From NCBI GenBank assembly GCA_030018645.1, contig JASEHX010000095.1, forward strand, positions 1-5,020: a stretch of 5,020 nucleotides of DNA. The letters run 5' to 3'. The stretch's first letter is position 1. The number at the start of each line of letters is the position of its first letter. The DNA is from Candidatus Margulisiibacteriota bacterium (GTDB taxonomy: Bacteria > Margulisbacteria > WOR-1 > O2-12-FULL-45-9). A program made the position numbers and the translations under genes. This document shows, piece after piece, positions 1 through 5,020 of the stretch. Below the pieces are notes generated by a model, which was not told the DNA's origin, made no database searches, and saw only the letters and a list, made by a program, of their open reading frames with translations.

Positions 1-376
<376 letters not shown>

Positions 377-446
377 GTTTAATTTGACTCTATTACTTGT
401 TAAAAAAAATTGAATCTTGTGGACTCGCATCTTAATCGCTGCCTAA

Positions 447-459
447 TTGTCAAAGAGCA
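447..459 (-). promoter_or_regulatory. boxA antitermination element of the rRNA leader
   Basis: The minus strand reads TGCTCTTTGACAA, differing at one base from the E. coli rRNA boxA core TGCTCTTTAACAA. It sits about 100 nt after the predicted transcription start and 70 nt before the 16S 5' end, the usual place for a leader boxA. In characterised bacteria NusB and NusE (S10) bind this RNA so that RNA polymerase resists Rho termination across the rRNA operon. No clear boxB hairpin is seen just upstream. Confidence 0.85.
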
Positions 460-497
460 TTTGCAGGAGCAAGAACGAAAAGAGAGAAAAAGAGAGG

Positions 498-526
498 AAA
501 TTTCCCTACGCTAAGCAGAGGAATTT
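498..526 (-). other. Imperfect stem-loop in the 16S leader
   Basis: On the RNA strand, AAATTCCTCTGC (526-515), a UUA loop and GCGTAGGGAAATTT (511-498) can pair with one mismatch, one G-U wobble and two single-base bulges. It includes part of a perfect 10-bp palindrome, GGAAATTTCC (496-505). It may be a structured leader element or part of pre-rRNA processing. There is no U-run after it, so it is not an intrinsic terminator. Confidence 0.4.
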
Positions 527-555
527 AAAACCCTATCGCCCTCCTTCCATTCGAA

Positions 556-571
556 ACAATGTTAGCATTGT
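556..571. repeat. Inverted repeat over the rRNA -10 and start site
   Basis: ACAATG (556-561) and CATTGT (566-571) form a perfect 6-bp inverted repeat with a 4-nt spacer. It covers five of the six -10 bases and the predicted start of the rRNA promoter. It could be an operator for a dimeric regulator or a coincidence driven by the -10 sequence itself, which supplies one arm. No regulator is encoded in the window. Confidence 0.35.
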
Positions 572-596
572 ACACGAAAGCCCGCAATTTTGTCAA
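567..596 (-). promoter_or_regulatory. rRNA operon promoter (sigma-70 type)
   Basis: On the minus strand a perfect -35 TTGACA (596-591) is followed after 18 nt by TACAAT (572-567), one base from the consensus -10, preceded by TG directly (TGTACAAT). The expected transcription start is near A560. The region upstream of the -35 is AT-rich further out (613-628), which might serve as an UP-like element. The boxA and the 16S gene downstream on the same strand support the assignment. The -35 hexamer shares its bases with the -35 of the divergent ccdA promoter. Confidence 0.85.
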
Positions 597-618
597 GCGC
601 GTATTGTTCTGCTATAAT
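590..618 (+). promoter_or_regulatory. Promoter of ccdA (sigma-70 type)
   Basis: TTGTCA (590-595) matches the -35 consensus at five of six bases and is followed after exactly 17 nt by a perfect TATAAT (613-618). The expected transcription start is near 625, only about 8 nt before the ccdA ATG at 633. The -35 lies on the same base pairs as the -35 of the rRNA promoter on the other strand (TTGTCAA read as TTGACAA), so simultaneous binding of two polymerases seems sterically unlikely (inference). Confidence 0.8.
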
Positions 619-632
619 TATACAATAAACAC

Positions 633-1295
633 ATGGAAATATCTAATCCGCTCATTGCTTATTTTAGTGTCTTTGCCGCTGGATTAATCTCGTCTTTTAG
701 CCCCTGCGTCTTGATCACTATCCCGCTGGTTATCAGCTATGTTGGGGGATTTTCTGAAGGGAATATCAAACGCTCCTTTGCCTTTTCATTGGTGTTTGCT
801 ATTGGCCTCGCAATTACTTTTACAATATTAGGAGCAATCGCCTCGTTGGCAGGAACTTTGCTGGGCGATATTGGCGGATATTGGAAATATATTTTGGGAA
901 TGGTTGCTATGGTTATGGGACTGCAAATGCTGGGAATATTAAACTTTCAGATCCCCACCCCAAAAATGGTCAAAACAGAACAGAAAGGATTGATTGGCGC
1001 TTTCCTTTTGGGGATGCTTTTCGGTGTTGCCTCCTCCCCTTGCTCTACTCCAGTTTTGGCGCTAATCCTGACTTTTGTCGCTTCAAAACAAAACCTCGCC
1101 TATGGTACATCTCTGCTCTTTGTTTACGCTTTAGCCCATACTTTTTTAATTTTTCTGATTGGCATATCTACCGGCATGGCCGAATTTTTCTTAAAGTTAC
1201 AGCACGTCCAAAATGCCTCATACCATATCCATAAAATCAGCGGACTAATATTTATCTTAATTGGTTTGTGGACAATTTTTGATTTCATATATTAA
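633..1295 (+). CDS. ccdA: CcdA/DsbD-family cytochrome c biogenesis / thiol-disulfide transport membrane protein
   Basis: This 220-residue, very hydrophobic protein matches the CcdA family, the short stand-alone form of the DsbD membrane domain. Such proteins pass electrons from cytoplasmic thioredoxin through a membrane cysteine pair to extracytoplasmic thiol proteins used in cytochrome c maturation or disulfide repair. Both signature cysteines are present: Cys25 in FSPCVL (first membrane segment) and Cys137 in SSPCSTP (fourth). About six membrane segments are visible, near residues 8-28, 48-72, 84-103, 120-148, 158-180 and 202-219, which is the family's usual number and length. The ATG at 633 is the only possible start: an in-frame TAA lies at 615-617 with no start codon between, and the N-terminus fits the family. 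There is no Shine-Dalgarno sequence and the predicted leader is about 8 nt, so initiation is probably near-leaderless. The gene is alone on its strand here; no thioredoxin-like partner or cytochrome gene is in the window. Confidence 0.92.
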   Translation: MEISNPLIAYFSVFAAGLISSFSPCVLITIPLVISYVGGFSEGNIKRSFAFSLVFAIGLAITFTILGAIASLAGTLLGDIGGYWKYILGMVAMVMGLQMLGILNFQIPTPKMVKTEQKGLIGAFLLGMLFGVASSPCSTPVLALILTFVASKQNLAYGTSLLFVYALAHTFLIFLIGISTGMAEFFLKLQHVQNASYHIHKISGLIFILIGLWTIFDFIY

Positions 1296-1301
1296 TCGTT
1301 A

Positions 1302-2534
1302 TTAACGCGAATGAATAATATCTTTTCCCGGGTGATCGAGGGCGATTAATAAAAGCAGATAGTTGCGCAATTTCCTGGTGATCAGGAATTTTTCCCTGAC
1401 ATGCTCTCTCCCATACTCCCCTAGCCTCCTTGCTACCTGCGGATTGTTAAGCAAATAACGGATTTGGAAGGCCGCGCCTTCAATGGAATGCACCAGCACC
1501 CCGGTAAAATCATGGATAACCTGCAGGGTAATTCCTCCCACGGCAGAAGCTACAACTGGTTTCCCCTTCCAAAGGGCTTCGGTAACGGTCAGTCCAAACC
1601 CTTCCCGCAGGGATTTTTGCAGGATAATGGTTGACGCCCTTTGCAAAGCATTAATCTCTATATCGGCAAAAGGCGGCAGTAATAAGATATGAATATCCGT
1701 ATCCGCCTTTGCCGCTTCCTGCACTTCCTGCAGGACATGGCTGCCTTCCGGATCATCCGCCGCACCCCCTCCCGCCAAGACCAATTGGCAATCAATGTGT
1801 TTTTTTACCAACCGGTATGCCTCAATAACTCCCAGCGGATCTTTCAAATGATCAAAGCGTGATATTTGGGTAATGATCGGCCGTGAGGAGTCAATTTTAT
1901 ATTTATTCAGTACCGCATTTATTTCCCGCCGGGAAAGTTCCCGATTTTTTTCAGCCAATGGATCTATGGCCGGGTAAATAAAATATTGCGGGATTAGCAG
2001 CTCCTGTGAAAACCACGGGGTTGAAAAAACTGATGCATCATATTTATCAACAAATCCCTTAATAAAATTCCAGGCGTCCGGCTGAGGATGGGAAGTGTCG
2101 ATATGGCAGCGCCATACCCATTTGGACTTTGATTTTTCCTTGGCTGCAATGAGACCCGCCGGCTGAGGATCATGTATGATGACTGCGTCTTCATCAAAGA
2201 CCATTTCCGCAGCATTTGCCTTGGCGGCTTCATTGTAAATATCAAACATTTGCTCGGTTATCTCGGTCTTATACCCGTGCAGGGCGTTGTGCAAGGCCTT
2301 GGTCACCCCGAAAAACTCGCCGCTTCCTTTGATTACCTCCCACTTTGTTTTTATCCCCAGTTCGTTAAGAAGAGGAACAATTCGTGCTAATATTTCCGCC
2401 ACCCCTCCTCCCGCCGCCGTTGCGTTGACCATTTTTACCCGCTTGCCGGCCGCCCTTTCCGCCAACAGCATAAGCTCATCAAAATTCTGCGGCCTGATTA
2501 TTGCCGCATAATCATCTATCTTAGTTTTAGCCAT
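1302..2534 (-). CDS. treT: TreT-like GT4 glycosyltransferase (trehalose synthase, NDP-glucose + glucose)
   Basis: This 410-residue protein resembles TreT, the trehalose glycosyltransferring synthase that joins NDP-glucose and glucose reversibly to trehalose in the cytoplasm. Visible GT-B/GT4 features are the N-terminal glycine-rich loop GGGVAE (about 42-47), HDPQP (121-125), WRCHID (141-146), the SRFD...KDP segment (225-233) with the Arg and Lys expected to hold the nucleotide phosphates, and the E-x7-E motif with Glu311 and Glu319 in EGFGLTVTE. Length equals that of known TreT proteins (about 410-415). The ATG at 2534 is chosen: it lies a few residues before the conserved DDYAAI region and overlaps the upstream DUF5752 gene by 19 nt. 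A TTG at 2549 adds five residues and has a GAGG about 9 nt before it, so it is a real alternative. It is the last gene of the trehalose operon. With otsAB in the same operon, its donor, acceptor and direction in vivo are not certain; another disaccharide product is possible. Confidence 0.82.
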   Translation of the reverse strand: MAKTKIDDYAAIIRPQNFDELMLLAERAAGKRVKMVNATAAGGGVAEILARIVPLLNELGIKTKWEVIKGSGEFFGVTKALHNALHGYKTEITEQMFDIYNEAAKANAAEMVFDEDAVIIHDPQPAGLIAAKEKSKSKWVWRCHIDTSHPQPDAWNFIKGFVDKYDASVFSTPWFSQELLIPQYFIYPAIDPLAEKNRELSRREINAVLNKYKIDSSRPIITQISRFDHLKDPLGVIEAYRLVKKHIDCQLVLAGGGAADDPEGSHVLQEVQEAAKADTDIHILLLPPFADIEINALQRASTIILQKSLREGFGLTVTEALWKGKPVVASAVGGITLQVIHDFTGVLVHSIEGAAFQIRYLLNNPQVARRLGEYGREHVREKFLITRKLRNYLLLLIALDHPGKDIIHSR

Positions 2535-3205
2535 TTTAATACCTGACAAAAAAAAGACCTCTTTTCCCCGCGCACCAAAGCTATAATTTTATCCCGCAGT
2601 TGGTCCATGGTGTATAGATACGGGTCAAGCGCCTCAATTTTTCGGGCAAGCGGTTCATCGCCAAAATTATGTTTTATCCAATCGGAAAAATCATTGGTCT
2701 TTCTCCCCAGCCGCAGGCGGGCCTCAAAAAAATGAAAAAACAGCGAGCGCAGGCCTACCTTGCACAGGTTATCGCAAAACTCCTCGAGGTCTCTGGCGGA
2801 ATATTTTGTCTTTTGGACAACGCCAATATTCCGGCAGAAATAAAATTTGTGCTTTGCCGGGATATTTCCGCTCTCGGGAAAGTTTTGGATCTTGTTTTTA
2901 ATTATTTCAATGATCTTTTCGCGCAGAGAATTAAGTTCTGTGTAATCCTTGAGGTTAATATTTTCTATCCTTTCGGCCAGCGCATTTTCTCCCAGCTCGC
3001 TCCTCATCCAATACGCAAAATCGTTAGTATATAAGCCGGGGGCAAACTGGTGTTCGCGGAAAGCATGGTGCACATGGTAAAAAATAGAAGAGCTGTCAAT
3101 ACTTTCCAGCACTATTACAAATTCATGCAGGTTGGAAGCTTTTTTTCCGGTAATTTCAACCAGTTGGGATGAAGTATAAAAATCAAAAGGAGATTTTGCT
3201 TTCAT
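2516..3205 (-). CDS. DUF5752-like protein with two tandem repeats, function unknown
   Basis: This 229-residue soluble protein has no recognised catalytic motif. It is built of two copies of one unit, about residues 5-105 and 120-212. Aligned landmarks are SSIFYHVHHAFREH with SLFFHFFEARLRLG, NDFAYWMRSELGENALAERI with NDFSDWIKHNFGDEPLARKI, and LNSLREKIIEII with MDQLRDKIIALV. The repeats match what I recall of the DUF5752 family, which is uncharacterised and often found near trehalose or other glycosyltransferase genes; this is recall, not a search result. A short basic tail follows (KWLKLR). The ATG at 3205 is preceded by AGGAAAAGGG with 4 nt spacing and begins just before the first repeat; a TTG at 3232 would add nine residues with no better ribosome site. 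It lies 29 nt after the exchanger gene and overlaps the TreT-like gene by 19 nt. A regulatory or scaffold role for the neighbouring enzyme is conceivable but only inferred. Confidence 0.78.
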   Translation of the reverse strand: MKAKSPFDFYTSSQLVEITGKKASNLHEFVIVLESIDSSSIFYHVHHAFREHQFAPGLYTNDFAYWMRSELGENALAERIENINLKDYTELNSLREKIIEIIKNKIQNFPESGNIPAKHKFYFCRNIGVVQKTKYSARDLEEFCDNLCKVGLRSLFFHFFEARLRLGRKTNDFSDWIKHNFGDEPLARKIEALDPYLYTMDQLRDKIIALVRGEKRSFFCQVLKWLKLR

Positions 3206-3209
3206 TTCA

Positions 3210-3219
3210 CCCTTTTCCT
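3210..3219 (-). promoter_or_regulatory. Ribosome binding site that fixes the DUF5752 gene start
   Basis: The minus strand reads AGGAAAAGGG, ending 4 nt before the ATG at 3205. This purine-rich site favours 3205 over the longer TTG start at 3232, which lies almost against the upstream stop codon. Confidence 0.6.
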
Positions 3220-3234
3220 GCCATAACAACAACT

Positions 3235-4188
3235 TTACCTATAAACAAATAAGTACACCCCAACTATATACGCCGCGTATATTCCTAACAGGATAATCCC
3301 TTTTTTCCTATCCAGCTTAAAACCGCTTAATCCTAAAAATAACAGGACGGTTGAAATAAAAATGGCTGCCGGCAGGTTAAAAAACAACGTTTGCTGGTCG
3401 ATAGGCAAAGGCCGAATTAAGGCCGCAACCCCTAAAACCCATAATAAATTCAGCACGCTTGCCCCAATGGTATTGCCCAAGGAAACTTCGCTGAGGCGCC
3501 GGCGGCTGGATGCAACGGTAGTAAATAATTCGGGCAAGGACGTTCCAAGGGCAGTTAGGGTCAAGCCAATAACAATAGGCGGTATGTTCAGCAAATTTGC
3601 AATATTTATGCCGGTTTCCACCAGCCCGTAGCGGGCAAGAACTATGATTGCAATGCCCCCGATGATAAATAAAAATATTCCTTGGGATAAGTTTGTCCGG
3701 TTGCCGTCAAATTCGACTGTTAGCAGTATTTCTTTTCGTTTTTTGTATGCTGACCGGTATTCAAAATATAAATATAAGCCAAGGCAAATAAGCAATATCA
3801 CCGCATCTAATCTGTCGATTGTCCCATCGATGGAAAACAAGCTAATCAGCGCAAACCCGCCCAATAAAACGGACATTCTCTGGATAAAGTCGCGCTTTTC
3901 CACCGCGATAACATTTAAAATCATTCCAACCGCTAATACTAACCCAATATTGCAAATGCAGGAGCCAATGGCATTGCCTACCGCCATGCCTGTCTGCCCG
4001 ATATAACTTGATGATGCTGAAACAATGAATTCAGGCATGGTGGTAACTAAGCTGACGATGGTAGCGGCGACGAATACTTTTTGCAGGCGAAGCCCGTCGG
4101 CTATTTCTACTGCTCCCTTGATAAACAAATCAGCCGACTTAATAATCAAAAACCCAGCGCCAAAAAAAACGAGCAGGTCAAAAAACAC
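3235..4188 (-). CDS. CaCA-family Na+/Ca2+ (cation) exchanger, YrbG-like
   Basis: This 317-residue inner-membrane protein has the two inverted alpha repeats of the Ca2+/cation antiporter family. Repeat one is TIVSLVTTMPE (43-53) followed by GNAIGSCICN (71-80). Repeat two is LTLTALGTSLPE (209-220) followed by GNTIGASVLN (238-247). The acidic residues Glu53 and Glu220, which coordinate the ion in characterised exchangers, are both kept, as are Asn80 and Asn247. About ten membrane segments are visible, with a charged cytoplasmic-type loop near 144-168, and the length is normal for prokaryotic members. Such proteins exchange Na+ (or H+/K+) for Ca2+; the actual ions are not predictable. The start is GTG at 4188, with an AAAGGGG site 6 nt before it. 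The gene overlaps the end of otsB by 11 nt and is followed after 29 nt by the DUF5752 gene. Its place between trehalose genes suggests a shared role in ionic or osmotic stress (inference). Confidence 0.9.
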   Translation of the reverse strand: MFFDLLVFFGAGFLIIKSADLFIKGAVEIADGLRLQKVFVAATIVSLVTTMPEFIVSASSSYIGQTGMAVGNAIGSCICNIGLVLAVGMILNVIAVEKRDFIQRMSVLLGGFALISLFSIDGTIDRLDAVILLICLGLYLYFEYRSAYKKRKEILLTVEFDGNRTNLSQGIFLFIIGGIAIIVLARYGLVETGINIANLLNIPPIVIGLTLTALGTSLPELFTTVASSRRRLSEVSLGNTIGASVLNLLWVLGVAALIRPLPIDQQTLFFNLPAAIFISTVLLFLGLSGFKLDRKKGIILLGIYAAYIVGVYLFVYR

Positions 4189-4918
4189 GCCTATCCCCTT
4201 TTATTAATTTTGTCATCGCGGATAAAAGCTTATATACTTCGGCAGTATTTTTCAAGCGATATTTTGCGCAAGTTTGCCCACTCATTCCAACGCGAAAAGT
4301 AAGCGCCCTATTTTTTAAAGCTCTAAATGCATCTTCATCGGTTGTATCGTCCCCAATGTAAATTATTAAATTTGAATTGGTTCTTCTTTTGGGAATTAAT
4401 GCCCGGACGGCCGCTCCTTTGTCCCATTTAACCGGCGGCCGAATTTCGAAAACCTTTTTCCCATGCATTATCGCTACTTTTCCTTTCCAAAGACATATAT
4501 TCTGCATAAGATCATTTTTGAATGGTTTATATTTCTTCATGTTAAGAAAACGATAATGTATGCTAAGCGTTAACCCCTTATCTTCAATCCAAATCCCGCG
4601 ATAATGCAAATTATTCATTAGCTTTGTCTTGATCCTTTTTAATAAGGGGATAGCTTTTTTCGCGCCCGGGTGCATCCAATATTTTCCATCAGCAAAAATT
4701 TCAAGTCCATGATTTCCGACATAAATTATATTGCGGATCCCAATTATTTTTTTTGCAAATGACAGCTCCCTGCCTGAAACAACCGCCAATTTTACGCTTG
4801 GATGGCAAGCTAATTGCCGGAGGACTTTTTTTCTTTTCGAGGAAAGAACGGCCTGCAATGGTTTTTTTGCAATGGGAGTCAATGTCCCGTCATAATCAAG
4901 CAATAAATATAATTTCAT
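4178..4918 (-). CDS. otsB: Trehalose-6-phosphate phosphatase
   Basis: This 246-residue cytoplasmic HAD-superfamily enzyme removes phosphate from trehalose-6-phosphate to give trehalose, the second step of the OtsAB route. All HAD motifs are seen: motif I LLLDYDGTLTP with nucleophile Asp8 and acid/base Asp10, motif II VVSGR with Ser48, a conserved lysine in WDKGAAV (Lys167), and motif IV YIGDDTTDEDAF with Asp190, Asp191 and Asp194. GNHG (68-71) and EDKGLTLSIHYR (112-123) are typical of the trehalose phosphatase cap. Length is close to E. coli OtsB (266). The ATG at 4918 is chosen because it forms an ATGA overlap with the otsA stop and starts four residues before the conserved core. The open frame extends upstream to a TTG at 4963, but that stretch overlaps the otsA reading frame. 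Only a poorly spaced AAAAGG precedes the ATG, so translation is probably coupled to otsA. Confidence 0.93.
   Translation of the reverse strand: MKLYLLLDYDGTLTPIAKKPLQAVLSSKRKKVLRQLACHPSVKLAVVSGRELSFAKKIIGIRNIIYVGNHGLEIFADGKYWMHPGAKKAIPLLKRIKTKLMNNLHYRGIWIEDKGLTLSIHYRFLNMKKYKPFKNDLMQNICLWKGKVAIMHGKKVFEIRPPVKWDKGAAVRALIPKRRTNSNLIIYIGDDTTDEDAFRALKNRALTFRVGMSGQTCAKYRLKNTAEVYKLLSAMTKLIKGDRRVF
4195..4201 (-). promoter_or_regulatory. Shine-Dalgarno site supporting the GTG start of the exchanger
   Basis: The minus strand reads AAAGGGG, 6 nt upstream of the GTG at 4188, inside the last codons of otsB. Good strength and spacing support GTG as the true start and independent ribosome entry despite the overlap. 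Confidence 0.6.
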
Positions 4919-5020
4919 GCCTTTTGTAAATTGGTCAGATTGGTAATAATACTCGCTGCCCAACGGTATACATTGTTTTCCGCAATGATTTTTTGCATAT
5001 TTTCCATGCGCTTCTTTTTT
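4915..5020 (-). CDS. otsA: Trehalose-6-phosphate synthase, C-terminal fragment (runs off the right edge)
   Basis: Read on the minus strand, one frame from the right edge gives 34 residues ending in TGA at 4917-4915. The peptide contains RMENMQK, then AENNVYRWAASIITNL, which matches the conserved C-terminal end of GT20 trehalose-6-phosphate synthases (an R-M...V-x-E-x-N/D-V-Y-R-W-A pattern followed by a short helix). The TGA overlaps the otsB ATG as ATGA, the usual arrangement of a coupled otsA-otsB pair. OtsA makes trehalose-6-phosphate from UDP- (or other NDP-) glucose and glucose-6-phosphate. Only the tail is visible, so catalytic residues and full length cannot be checked, and the identity rests on the tail motif plus its neighbour otsB. 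Confidence 0.85.
   Translation of the reverse strand, partial: KKKRMENMQKIIAENNVYRWAASIITNLTNLQKA

Larger units (their letters stand above)
377..560 (-). other. 16S rRNA leader (external transcribed spacer)
   Basis: This segment lies between the predicted rRNA transcription start near 560 and the mature 16S 5' end near 376, giving a leader of about 184 nt. It contains a boxA element (447-459), an imperfect stem-loop (498-526) and a pyrimidine-rich tract on the RNA strand (about 470-500). No tRNA or credible protein-coding frame is seen. Leader segments like this normally pair with sequence downstream of 16S to form the RNase III processing stem; the partner lies outside the window, so this cannot be checked here. 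Confidence 0.75.

Noticed and set aside
498..526. Leader stem-loop as an intrinsic terminator or attenuator
   Set aside because: The stem is imperfect and AT-rich, and no U-run follows it; termination before 16S would also conflict with the downstream boxA.
617..622. TATAAT on the minus strand as a second rRNA -10
   Set aside because: It arises from the palindrome TATAATTATA, and no acceptable -35 lies 16-19 nt upstream on the minus strand.
881..1234. 117-codon open frame on the plus strand within ccdA
   Set aside because: It is an out-of-frame shadow of ccdA; the peptide has no family resemblance and the real frame carries the conserved cysteine motifs.
2078..2170. 12-bp direct repeat CCGGCTGAGGAT at 2078-2089 and 2159-2170
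   Set aside because: Both copies lie in the treT-like gene and encode two PQP motifs (HPQPDA and DPQPAG) that belong to the protein; similar codons explain the repeat.
2669..3034. 121-codon plus-strand open frame opposite the DUF5752 gene
   Set aside because: It is antisense to a gene with clear internal repeats; no ribosome site or recognisable protein features support it.
3644..4006. 120-codon plus-strand open frame opposite the exchanger gene
   Set aside because: It is antisense to conserved membrane segments; the composition reflects the complement of hydrophobic codons, not a real protein.
4919..4963. TTG-initiated N-terminal extension of otsB (15 residues)
   Set aside because: It overlaps the otsA coding frame, and the ATG at 4918 sits in a classic ATGA coupling overlap directly before the conserved HAD motif.

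Overview
The window is bacterial. It opens with the 5' part of a 16S rRNA gene on the minus strand and continues into an AT-leaning (by eye) protein-coding region with very tight gene packing. The 16S start is typical of Bacteria. The phylum cannot be fixed from about 376 nt, but the 16S text together with a DUF5752-type protein and a TreT-like glycosyltransferase beside otsAB makes a candidate lineage such as Omnitrophota (OP3) a reasonable guess, offered only as inference.

Positions 1-376 (minus) hold the 16S 5' domain, with an unusually long perfect hairpin in the V2/helix-10 region. Positions 377-632 are a divergent control region. On the minus strand it carries a strong rRNA promoter (TTGACA, 18 nt, TACAAT), a leader of about 184 nt and a near-consensus boxA antitermination element. 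On the plus strand it carries a strong promoter (TTGTCA, 17 nt, TATAAT) for the next gene. The two -35 hexamers lie on the same seven base pairs. Positions 633-1295 (plus) encode a CcdA/DsbD-type membrane thiol-disulfide electron carrier, whose predicted mRNA is almost leaderless.

Positions 1302-5020 (minus) are one densely packed operon entering from the right edge. In transcription order it contains the last 34 codons of otsA (trehalose-6-phosphate synthase), otsB (trehalose-6-phosphate phosphatase), a CaCA-family Na+/Ca2+-type exchanger, a tandem-repeat DUF5752-like protein of unknown function, and a TreT-like GT4 trehalose synthase. Neighbouring genes overlap by 4, 11 and 19 nt, with one 29-nt gap, so they are probably translated as coupled units. 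The layout puts two different trehalose routes (OtsAB via trehalose-6-phosphate, TreT directly from NDP-glucose plus glucose) in one operon with a cation exchanger. This suggests an osmotic or ionic stress module. The operon converges on ccdA with only 6 nt between stop codons and no visible terminator.

Several starts differ from the longest open frame. otsB is placed at the ATG in an ATGA overlap with otsA. The DUF5752 and TreT-like genes are placed at internal ATGs instead of upstream TTGs. The exchanger starts at GTG with a good Shine-Dalgarno sequence.
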